Positions 33,101 to 41,433 of a stretch of 64,000 nt of DNA are shown here, piece by piece; the stretch's first letter is position 1; every line of letters starts with the position of its first letter. The stretch is taken from contig CAJZBQ010000034.1 in assembly GCA_914767885.1 (NCBI GenBank), positions 476,501 to 540,500 on the forward strand, read 5' to 3'. The notes below the pieces were generated by a model. It saw only the letters and a list, made by a program, of their open reading frames with translations, searched no databases and was not told where the DNA came from. This DNA is from Blepharisma stoltei. Lineage: Eukaryota; Ciliophora; Heterotrichea; Heterotrichida; Blepharismidae. The position numbers were made by a program, and so were the translations under genes.

Positions 33101-35010
33101 CCTGCCTGAGATTATTAACTTTTTAAATTTATGGAAAAGAGCAACCTCGTTGACGTACAGCAGGGTGACTCAGCGTCTTTAACTCAAGGTGGCGAGTGTA
33201 TGCCCTTGTCCGGAGGGAGCAAAGCATGCCTTTAGGCCGTGCAATCGGACTGGCAAGCAAGAGGGTGGAGCGAAGAAAGGGACGTGAAAAGCTAAAATGG
33301 CTGGCTGGGAACTACTCGATAATGCTCTAAATTAACTAGTCTTTTTCTGCTAAAAGTTTGTCTAATTGCTCTTCTCTGTCTTTTATTTTTTCTTCTAAAT
33401 CACTTATTTCTTCAGCTAGTTGCTTTTTTTCGTTGTATAGCTGTTGGGTATATTTTATTAAATTGTCACATTCTTTTCTTAGCTCAAAGTTATCGAATTT
33501 CATATGGTCTAGCTGCTCTTTCAAGCTCCTTTGGCTCTCCATTTCTTCAGTCAGTTTTTGCCTTATCATTTCTAGCTCTTGGACTATTTCCATATATTCA
33601 GGTTGAAATAGATCCTCGTCTCCAAAAATATTGTCAGTTGGGTCTATATTTGGAATATTAATTACTTCTGTGCCTTTTTTACTCATTTCATCTTCAAGAT
33701 GCTTGATTTTAATGTCTTTCTGCTTAATTTCTTCTTTTGCACTTGCAAGAAGAAGCTTTAGCTCTCCTATTGTAAATTCTTTGTTAATTTTTGGAGTGTT
33801 TTTTATCATTTTTGCTCGAATTCCGAATCTAAGGGTTGATATAGTTTCTTCTTCGTTAAATTGTGAAGGAGAACACGTTATTATTAAAGAAGTCTTACCC
33901 TTTAATATTGGAATAAAATATTGAAAAGATTTCAATTTTTGAAAAAACTAATCCTCTTTAATGTGGAACAAATTTTTTTTTATTTTTATAGTGAAAATAC
34001 AAATTTTTATATAAAATATATTTTAAAAATAAAAATAAAAATTTTATATTTCAAAACGAAAATAACCCTATTTTTGTTCCTATTAAAAAGAGAGACTTAG
34101 AGTTCCCTCCTAAAGAATTTTCCAGGATCCTTGTAAGCTTTGAGTCTCTAAAAGGGACATAGCTTTTCTTCTCCGAAAGAGCTGTAATTACAATTCCTAG
34201 CGCAGTTAAAGAGGTGTTGATCTTTTTAGCTTCTTCAAGCCTTGTACCTTCAGCTCCAGTTTTACCGACCTTTTCTGAGCCTGCAAGATCAATCAAATGC
34301 AGTTTCCCAACCTTTGTGGAGAAATCCATTGAGTTAGATTGTGTGACAGTTATTGAGAATAAAGAATGCGACCTCGATGACTCTTTATTCATCCTTGTGA
34401 ACTCTGTAGACCTGTTGAAATTCCCGATTTTCAAAATTTCAAAAATTTCTTGGCCTGATGATGTACAAATTTCTGTGAGTCCTTCTATATACACTCCTCT
34501 CGCTTTATTCTCTCTAATTTTAAGATTTTCTTTCGTATTCATCATGAGATCTCTAATTTTCTCCATATAAATTTCGCAATAAGAAACCCTCACAGTGAAT
34601 TCTGAATGCTCATCTGAATTTTCTATAATACTAAAAACTGTTGATACCATTCTTGGAATAATTCCCATGAGCTCAGGGTCGTCTAAATCTACCCCACTCA
34701 TTGTAAATGTCTTCCCCGAAGACGTTTGCCCATAAGTAAAAATAGTCCCATTGAAGCCTTGCATTACGGACTCCACAATATGTTTGGCTGCCCTCTCATA
34801 AACCATGGACTGGGATGCTGACGGGTCGAATACATAATCGAAATTGTATTTAACTTTGTCTGTAACTTCTAAATATGGCTGCACTGTGACTGTTTTTGCG
34901 TCTGGCGATATATCGATAAACTTGCGACTTGGGAGATTCATTTCTTTTTCGTTGAAGGGACGAAATCTGCAAAAAACTTGCACATTACTTGTACCTTCAG
35001 TTTGTTCCAT
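30126..35010 (-). CDS. Kinesin with long low-complexity coiled-coil tail
   Basis: About 1140 residues after removing IESs 33896-34097, 32222-32473 and 30539-30773 and the SINE-like insert 32573-33347; one base must be dropped in the A10 run beside 32222. The N-terminal motor has YGQTSSGKTFTM, NKESSRSHSLFSI, LIDLAGSEK and YVPFRDSKLTRILENSLGGNSK; the first IES cuts exactly before TSLIITCSPSQFNEEET, a conserved motor strand. The tail contains about 370 residues built almost only of Glu, Lys, Met, Ile and Arg in short repeats (IEMEKRIEMEKK type), then a normal coiled coil and a basic C-terminus. The motor resembles kinesin-1/CENP-E types; cargo unknown. Confidence 0.85.
30539..30773. other. IES of 235 bp in the kinesin tail
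   Basis: TA at 30539-30540 and 30774-30775. Removal joins LLTLSSDKTTP to SSGQREERQKNIIL in frame and removes stops. No clear terminal inverted repeat, so the exact TA pair is less certain. Confidence 0.6.
30974..32100 (-). repeat. In-gene Glu/Lys/Met/Ile codon repeat
   Basis: Degenerate short tandem repeats of codons for I-E-M-E-K-R/K form the kinesin rod. Unit length wanders around 18-48 bp. On the opposite strand this gives a 367-codon artefactual ORF rich in Ser, Phe and Ile. It probably forms a single charged helix or coiled coil. Confidence 0.8.
32222..32473. mobile_element. IES, MITE family B in the kinesin gene
   Basis: 252 bp; on the coding strand TAATTCCTCCTTAATCGTGA on one side and GTTCACTCACCAAACAC on the other, flanked by TAA. 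Removal joins VERDVEIEML to KKKIGSAEKMIEE, apart from a one-base A-run discrepancy. Confidence 0.75.
32573..33347 (-). mobile_element. SINE-like retroelement (element 7) with a long internal hairpin
   Basis: 775 bp, GC-rich. Direct repeats GTCTTTTTC at 32564-32572 and 33339-33347. The minus-strand head (GAGTAGTTCCCAGCCAG) matches the head of the element at 54481-54995. Bases 32851-33070 form a long imperfect inverted repeat (arms ATATAGCCCGAGCACC and GGTATAGCCCAAGCACGT in opposite orientation). Removal on the minus strand joins LLAEKD to TYGGDLSANSLDRL. Confidence 0.78.
33896..34097. mobile_element. IES, MITE family C in the kinesin motor domain
   Basis: 202 bp between TTA repeats (33895-33897 and 34097-34099). 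Ends CCCTTTAATATTGGAATAAA and the complement of TTTGTTCCTATTAAAAAGAG match the family-C pattern CCCTTTAAATTGGAACAAAA. Removal restores GGNSKTSLIITCSP. Confidence 0.9.
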
Positions 35011-35192
35011 TTTAATTCAACATAACAGGATTTTGTGAGGATAAGCAACAAATTCATATAAAAAGAAATTATTATAAAAAAAACTAGGGTTGGGGTGGAA
35101 TAAATAGGCAAAAATAGCTTTTTTGTGTATGAATTTCTTATAAATCATAAATTTAACAGTGATAATATATACTCCTTTAAATTTAATAATAA

Positions 35193-36113
35193 ATGTCTAT
35201 TTGGGAATTTTTTGTTTGGATTGGAGCTCTGATAATTGTGTATCAGATGATTATGTGGGTGTACTCAAGCTATTTTTGCAAAATCAACGTTGATAAGTAC
35301 AAGTACGGATGAGTCGCAATCACAGGGGCTTCAGATGGGATTGGAAAAGGGCTTGCCTTAGAATTTTCTCAACGAGGCTTCAAAGTACTCTTGATTTCCC
35401 GCAATCCAGAAAAGCTAGCAGCAGTCACAAAAGAAATTTCCGAAATCACTAAAAATCCAGACCTCAAATACCTCGCAATTGATTTCAAATACTCTCACAG
35501 AGACCCTGAAAACTTCTACAAGCAAGTCATAGCCGACCTGAGCTCCTACAACATCTCAGTTTTAATCAACAATGTAGGCTTTGGAGGGAAGCCACAGTTT
35601 TTAATCAATCAAGATTTATCTGAAATAGAAGAGATTATTGGGGTCAATGTTTACCCACAAACAATGCTTTCTTACCATCTGATACCTGTATTTTTGAGAC
35701 GGTATGAGGAAACTCATCAGAAGAGCTTGATCATGAACTTTTCTTCGTCAATTGAAGAAATGGCTTTACCTTCTTTTGCTATGTATTCTTCTACGAAGAA
35801 GTTTGACCACTTTTTGAGTGAAGCAATAAGGTATGAGTACCGCCATGCAATTGATGTTGCGACGGTGAAGCCAGGGCTCGTGAGCAGCAATATGTCGAAA
35901 TCACATGGCTTAGGTGATTCAGCTGGGGCTTTGAGTGTTGAAACCTATGCTAAAAGCTTAATCAAAAACTTGCATACAGGAATCAACTATGGGCACTGCT
36001 CCCACAGTATACAATCTTATTTTGTCAGAAGCATTCCTTACCTACTATTTTCCAAGCTTCTTCAATTGTTATTACCACTGCTAGTTAGGCTGAAAATTAT
36101 CAGAGTGGATTAA
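35193..36113 (+). CDS. Short-chain dehydrogenase, 3-ketoacyl-CoA reductase (HSD17B12)-like
   Basis: 306 residues, no intron or IES. An N-terminal membrane helix (WEFFVWIGALIIVYQMIMWV) precedes the Rossmann motif TGASDGIGKG, the NNVG motif (INNVGFGG) and the catalytic Ser plus YSSTKK. TGA encodes the Trp just before VAITGAS. The family reduces 3-ketoacyl-CoA during very-long-chain fatty-acid elongation in the endoplasmic reticulum, or 17-ketosteroids. The C-terminus is hydrophobic. Assignment to the KAR branch rests on the membrane anchor and motif spacing. Confidence 0.85.
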
Positions 36114-36173
36114 AATTACTAATCTTTGCTTTTTTAATATTTATCTCCAATAAATTTCTCATTAAAATTCAAA

Positions 36174-36866
36174 ATGCCGAATTACGGTGATCCAGAATAC
36201 TGGGAAAAGCGTTATTCAGAGCATAAGGACTCTACATTTGACTGGCTTGAGAACTATTCTACTCTTAAATCAATAATTGGCTCACTTGTAGCAAAAAACG
36301 CAAGAGTTTTAATCCTAGGCTGTGGAAATGCAGAATTCAGTGAAGATATGTATAATGACGGATATGACTACATATACAACATCGATATCTCCACAGTCGT
36401 CATTGACCAAATGCGTCAAAGGAATATAGATAAGCCTCCAATGTCTTGAGCAGTCATGGACGTCAGAGATCTGAAGTTTGAATCCAACTATTTTCATATC
36501 GCCATTGATAAAAGTACAATAGATGCACTACTATGTGGAGATCATGCCTATCTTAATGTTGCAAAAATGACAAGAGAGGTCCAAAGAGTTCTCCAAATGG
36601 GAGGGTATTACGTAGTTATTTCTTATGGAACACCTGATACACGGTTAGAGCATTTCCAATGGGAACACTTATCTTTTGACGTTTCCCAGATGACAATTGG
36701 AGACGAGTCAGGAAATCAGCATTTTGTTTATATTTGCAAGAAAAGAGAAGACGCTGACCAAAAATCAATGGAAAACTGGAGCATCGTCGAAAGAGTCTTA
36801 ATGGATGCTGATAAAGAAGAAGAAAATATTGAGAGCGATGAAAATGAGGAAGAAAAAAATGATTAA
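36174..36866 (+). CDS. Class I methyltransferase, EEF1AKMT4/METTL13-N-like
   Basis: 230 residues. YGDPEYWEKRYSEHKDSTFDWL at the start is the hallmark of the eEF1A-lysine/endothelin-type methyltransferases; SAM-binding motif I is VLILGCGNAEFSEDMY, followed by NIDIS and a DKSTIDALLCG segment. One TGA is Trp (36447-36449). The C-terminus is acidic and disordered. It probably methylates a lysine of translation elongation factor 1A in the cytosol; the exact site is not predictable. Confidence 0.88.
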
Positions 36867-36930
36867 TAATTAAGCTGATTAAAAAGCAATTATTTTTGGG
36901 GGGATTTAACTGATATAATCAATAAATCAG

Positions 36931-37428
36931 ATGAACAGTCAAGGACAAGACCGTTTTAACTACCCATATCAGCAGCCTCATCCCCAAATCCCTCAGCTGA
37001 ACCAATACGCCAAGTCTGATATTCCTTACAGTCCAAACCCTGATTATTACCAGTCAGGCCACCAAGGGAAGTCTCATGGCTACATGCCTTCTCAATATTT
37101 TAATCAGCCACAACCTCAGGCAGCTGACGAGGATTTCATAAAAAAGGAAGAGCAGCTCCTCCAAATTTCTAGCCCAGAAGTCTTGCTTAAAAAATTCATG
37201 GAGTTCCGCAACTGGGGATACAAGGACTATGTCAACAAAATTGGTGACGAGTACCATGCTAATATTGAAATCGAACAAGAGGATTGCTTCCGCCAAATCA
37301 GCAGCAATGAGACTAAGGCAAAACTTAAGGTGATACTGGCAGTGCTTTATCATTATAACTCGTATCTTGCGTCATTGTGGTGTCAAAAATTCCAAAACCA
37401 GCTGGCAGGTGCTTGCAGTAAGAAGTAA
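36931..37428 (+). CDS. Uncharacterised Gln/Pro/Tyr-rich protein
   Basis: 165 residues, uninterrupted. The N-terminal 65 residues are disordered and rich in Gln, Pro, Tyr and Ser; the C-terminal 100 residues look helical (SPEVLLKKFMEFRNWGYKDY, then KLKVILAVLYHYNSYLASLW). No family recognised. The short spacer (64 bp) to the methyltransferase gene is typical of compact ciliate genomes and does not imply co-transcription. Confidence 0.65.
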   Translation: MNSQGQDRFNYPYQQPHPQIPQLNQYAKSDIPYSPNPDYYQSGHQGKSHGYMPSQYFNQPQPQAADEDFIKKEEQLLQISSPEVLLKKFMEFRNWGYKDYVNKIGDEYHANIEIEQEDCFRQISSNETKAKLKVILAVLYHYNSYLASLWCQKFQNQLAGACSKK

Positions 37429-37467
37429 TTAAGAATTTCTTTTAAATTTTTCATTTTTATAGTAAAA

Positions 37468-39790
37468 ATGAGGACGGATCAAAATACTTTGATATTGAAT
37501 ATTGTGAGTGGAAGCCTGCATATTGGAAATCTGGTGATTTTGAGTGTTTCGGCGAGTGAATATTTGCCGCAGCTGGGGTTGAAAGAGTCAGCATCTGGCA
37601 TGCTGTATAGCATAAATAAAAAGGCATTCGGTGCGAGAGAAGCTAGATCTGCTAACTTTCTCTCCCTATGGAATTTTATTTAATACCTATGAACGCAATA
37701 TCATGGAGACTCATCAGAAAATAGAGAGCTCTGATCCAAGGTAATTAGGAGGCATAAATTTTTGCTGCTGGATATTCCCGAAGAAGGAGACCATTAGGTG
37801 GAACAAACGCCGGAGTCAAATTGGGGAAATGCAAGGCAATTCTTCAATGATATTAGAGACTAGTCACCACTTGCTCAGGATATTCCTTCGACCCGATAAG
37901 ACGGGTGACGTAGGAAATGCCCGCTGGTATCTTATTGGAATGAGTCCATCCTTAGATCCGGACGAAAAAATTAAACACTCTAAGTAATTAATTTTAAACA
38001 TAAGGCAGCAATATAGCATTAATTGGGCAGGAGCTTTGTTCTCATTGTTTTTGTTCAGCTGATGAAGCAATTTTGGGTATGCTTACCCATCATACACTTC
38101 AGCAATACTTGCTATGCTCGGGAACTTTCTTAACTCTTTAGCTTTCCAGCATGGCTATGAGTTAGCTTATATAGGAAGGTATCGCTTACTCTTCCATTAA
38201 AATACTTCTGTTTTAATCCTAATTTTTCTAGCAAAAAAAGAAATTATTTAAAAATGAGTTAGTGCAGATTTTTATTTGGATTAGGAACTCCTAGAGTTTT
38301 GAACCGAAGATATATCGGAGACCATACCCAATCAAGTGAAAGAACTAAATGGGCAACTTATTATGTTGCTGGCTGCTTATTATTTTCATCCATAAGCTCC
38401 TATGCACTAGGATGGATGAATTTTGAAGCAGAAAATTTTGGCTTAATAGTAAACAAACACACATCTCCAGGATATATCATGGCAGCAGTATGGCTTATCT
38501 ATATTTTTGCTATATATATAAAATGGAGGACAGCGATAACCTTTCCTGTCATGGTAACTGCGACTCATGTGTCCTCTTATGGACGGTAACTCGCGCATAT
38601 CCTGGCATGTCTTTTGGAGCCTCGAATTGGCCTAACAATATCAGGAAGCCTTAAAGCGTAAGGTCTAAGCTCGATTTCGTTGGATTGTGGTCGATCCCAT
38701 GGGCAGTTAATCGCGAATCCTTTTTGCCAGCAGCGCCCAGGCCCAAAATGGAGCAAGGATGACTTACCTAATCGATGTATAGTGGTGGCGAGCCGCTAAT
38801 CGTGGAAGCGTTTAAGTCTTTTATCAAGATCACCTGGATGGGAAGGAGCAGAGTTAGGCGACGAAAAGACAGTCTTTCCGATTGAAAAATCGCCCTCCAG
38901 AGGACGGACCTGACGCTAAAGGAACAGAGTTGGCGTAAGCTTGGGCAACACACTAAGTTGGAAGTGGAGACAGTCATCTGGGCCAGTGAATTGCCTTATG
39001 ACTTTTCTCTACCGAGAAACCGGGGGTTTCGGCCCCGGATTCGAACGGCTATGCTCTACCAGACCGCAGAACGCCGAACTAGCGAAGCAGAGACCTCAAA
39101 GTCCCATTCAAGTTCAATCTAATCTATATTTTTGCTATGGCTCTTATGTTTAAAGAGCCAGCTGACAAAAGCTCTTCTTCATCACCTATCAAAAGTGACC
39201 AATCTTCGCTACTATTTGCAGGATATGGACTCTGGGCTGCCTTTTTATCAAAACTTATGATGGATTATTTAGTTCTTTCTGCCCCTTTGGTGCTTGTGCA
39301 CACATGGAATTGGGAAAATAAATCAGTTGGAACCTTTTTTGGATTTGCGTATTTAGCTGTATTTTTTATTCAATTATATTTAGCTAATTATAGCAGAGGG
39401 TCACAAGAAACCAGACTTTTGGTGCTTGGAATAGGGGTTGCAGGGATTGGTGGAAGTATGATTAGCTCTTTGTGGTATTCCTCTCTAATACAATACTTAG
39501 TTGGGGCTATTGTGCTGCTATCAGGGACTAATTTCACTGATGGGGTCACCACTTCTTTTCTATCAAAATGCTTGCCGCCAAGCTATTCGACTGGAATTTT
39601 AAATGCAGGATTTCTTGTAACTCTTTGTGGGACTTTAGGGAGAATCGCTGCAGGGCTGATAATTGCTTATATTGACCAAGGAAATTATGACTTGCTAAAT
39701 TTGCTGATGTTTCCTATGATGGTGTGCTGTGTAGCGACTATGTTTTTGTTTAGGAATAATAGCAGAGATTTAGAAGGTAAAATAGATTAA
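37468..39790 (+). CDS. Major facilitator superfamily transporter (MFSD8/SPX-MFS-like), split by two SINE-like inserts and one IES
   Basis: Removing 37614-38019, 38187-38272 and 38514-39138 gives exactly 401 codons with about 12 membrane segments. It starts MRTDQNTLILNIVSG; the first junction restores MLYSINWAGALFSLFLFS, the third WLIYIFAMALMF. Conserved-looking MFS features: the short loop SNFGYAYPSY after TM2-3 and FGLGTPRVLNRRYI, close to the GxGxANxxLxRxY motif of lysosomal CLN7/SPX-type carriers. A vacuolar or lysosomal transporter is likely; the substrate is unknown. Without DNA-level or RNA-level removal of the inserts the gene would be dead. Confidence 0.82.
37614..38019 (-). mobile_element. 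SINE-like retroelement (element 8) in the MFS gene
   Basis: 406 bp. Repeats TATAGCATAAAT (37606-37617) and TATAGCATTAAT (38012-38023), 11 of 12 identical, containing TA. The minus-strand end CACCGAATGCCTTTTTATTT fits the shared tail. Removal joins GMLYSI to NWAGAL. Confidence 0.75.
38187..38272. other. Short TA-bounded IES, 86 bp
   Basis: TA at 38187-38188 and 38273-38274. Removal joins AYIGRYRL to FGLGTPRV in frame and removes a TAA. Terminal repeats are not obvious. Confidence 0.65.
38514..39138 (-). mobile_element. SINE-like retroelement (element 10) with 17-bp duplication and tRNA-like box B
   Basis: 625 bp, GC-rich. Perfect 17-bp repeats ATCTATATTTTTGCTAT at 38497-38513 and 39122-39138, containing TA. 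On the minus strand TGGTAGAGCAT and GTTCGAATCCG (39036-39061) resemble tRNA D-arm/box A and box B, about 60-85 nt from the element's 5' end, as in tRNA-derived SINEs. The minus-strand tail is CCTCCATTTTATATAT. Confidence 0.85.
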
Positions 39791-39964
39791 ATTAGCTACA
39801 GATCATCTAATTAATATTGACTCATTTTAAACTCAAATACCAATAATATAGTTGAAATATTGAGCTTCTCTATGAAATTTCCCTCATAACTCTCACAGTA
39901 ATTAAAAAATTCACCATTTAATTTTCTGGAAAATCACTCACAGAATCTATTAATATAATAAACA

Positions 39965-40576
39965 ATGTCCGAAGAAAGGCTGTGCAAGCACGAAGGCCCA
40001 TGCTGGGAAAATGCTTTTAAAGGCTTCATCAAAGCATTTCTCCAAAGTCTTGCCGCTAAATCTATGATCAGCTTAATTTTTAATTTTATTCTGGAGAAAG
40101 GCTACAAACATCCAATGAAGAGCCTGATGAAGATTTTCTCGATTGACACACTGAGATTTGTGGGCTTTGCCTCCTTTATGAATATTTTGTACAAAGGGAC
40201 TTTATGCATTTTGAGACATTATAGGAAAAAAGAAGACTCTTTTAACTATTTTGTCTCTGGCTGCGTTAGCGGACTATCTGTTTTCGTAGAAGACCCTGGG
40301 AGGAGAGAGACTTGGGCTCTTTATTTCTTTGCGAGGTTCGTGGATATCGTGCTGAGGGTAAATGGGAAGAAATACAATATTGATATAAATAGAGTAGAGG
40401 TTGGTATTTTTATGATCACTGTATGTTTTATGGTTTATTGCTATGGAGCTGAAAAAGATAATATGCTCAAGTCCTATTATAACTTTTTGGATCTTTTATT
40501 CCAGCCTTCTAGGATTGAAAAGTTTTGTTTGAATTTATGGAGTAAGCAAAACGCTGAAAAAATGCCTCTTAAATAA
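39965..40576 (+). CDS. TMEM135-like membrane protein
   Basis: 203 residues, uninterrupted. CKHEGPCWENAFKGFIKAFL near the start recalls the Cys-rich N-terminus of TMEM135 proteins; the hydrophobic segments and SGCVSGLSVFVED...RRETWALYFFARFVDI match the second conserved block. TMEM135 affects peroxisomal and mitochondrial dynamics and lipid handling in animals. It is shorter than animal homologues, about half length. Family call moderate. Confidence 0.6.
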   Translation: MSEERLCKHEGPCWENAFKGFIKAFLQSLAAKSMISLIFNFILEKGYKHPMKSLMKIFSIDTLRFVGFASFMNILYKGTLCILRHYRKKEDSFNYFVSGCVSGLSVFVEDPGRRETWALYFFARFVDIVLRVNGKKYNIDINRVEVGIFMITVCFMVYCYGAEKDNMLKSYYNFLDLLFQPSRIEKFCLNLWSKQNAEKMPLK

Positions 40577-40677
40577 TGCTATTTGAGGATTTATTTTTAC
40601 ATTAAATGATGATTGATTATTTATAAAAGTTGAAATTTTATTTGTTTTAATAAATTCAAAAAATTGCTATTATTTAG

Positions 40678-41364
40678 ATGTGTTGATGCCATATAGAAGA
40701 ACTATTTTTTGAACGCGAATCTTTTAAAGATTTTGTTAGATTCAAAACCAATTGAACCCTTAGAATTTCTTCGTGTGGCTTATACTCCAAAAAATTATCC
40801 TTACTCCCCATCCTTGATCGAACGATTCTACTGAAAAATCCTATTAATTGGGAAAGATATCCTCACCCTACAGATTGGGAAAATTAGCCTCCATCCTTGA
40901 TCGAACAATTTTCATATATTGCAAATTTTTATATGCAATACATCAATAGATTAGATAAATATTTATTATAATTCATGAAAATTAATAGTTTGCATTTACA
41001 CATTAAGAGTAATTATACGGGTTTTCTTTATAATTTGCACGTAATTAATCATTCGAAGTGCTTTAGTCATCAGCCTAGCCTTAATAACTAAAAATTTCTC
41101 AATTTAATAGTCTATTTCAACCTTTCTTATTTAAAAAAACACTGTCAAAACAATAAAAATAATAATATTTTTTATTTTATATATTAAATCCCCATCCTTG
41201 ATCAACCATAGGCGGAGTTAGCTTTGTATTTAAATAGCATTTTAATTTATTTTTTTATAGAATTCGACAAGCTTCAGAGTACTCATTTTTTTAATCGTAC
41301 CAGAAAAACACTCCTTTATGCTACCAGTATATATATTGTTACGGTCACTCGTAAGGGACATTAA
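40678..41364 (+). CDS. Possible small protein spanning a family-A MITE
   Basis: MCWCHIEELFFERESFKDFV runs open to 40801; excising 40802-41218 at TA continues the same frame (KKLSLALYLNSILIYFFIEF) to TAA at 41362-41364, 89 residues. Two TGA codons are Trp. Being open on both sides of a precisely excisable MITE makes chance less likely. It ends 69 bp from the convergent gene. No family recognised. Confidence 0.4.
40802..41218. mobile_element. MITE family A copy 3, diverged
   Basis: 417 bp between TTA repeats (40801-40803 and 41218-41220). Left end ACTCCCCATCCTTGATCGAA, a second inverted-repeat motif at about 40888-40913, right end CCCCATCCTTGATCAACCAT lacking the outer snap-back arm. The internal match to copies 1 and 2 is weaker (CATTCGAAGTGCTTTAGTCA). 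Confidence 0.8.
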
Positions 41365-41433
41365 ATGTTATAAATCCAGTTAAACTAAGATATGTAAGTG
41401 CGCTTTATGAAAATTATATGTTTATGCATTTAA

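Noticed and set aside
39036-39061. A functional tRNA gene
   Set aside because: Box A- and box B-like motifs are too close together and no anticodon arm or acceptor stem can be drawn; it lies inside a TSD-flanked element.
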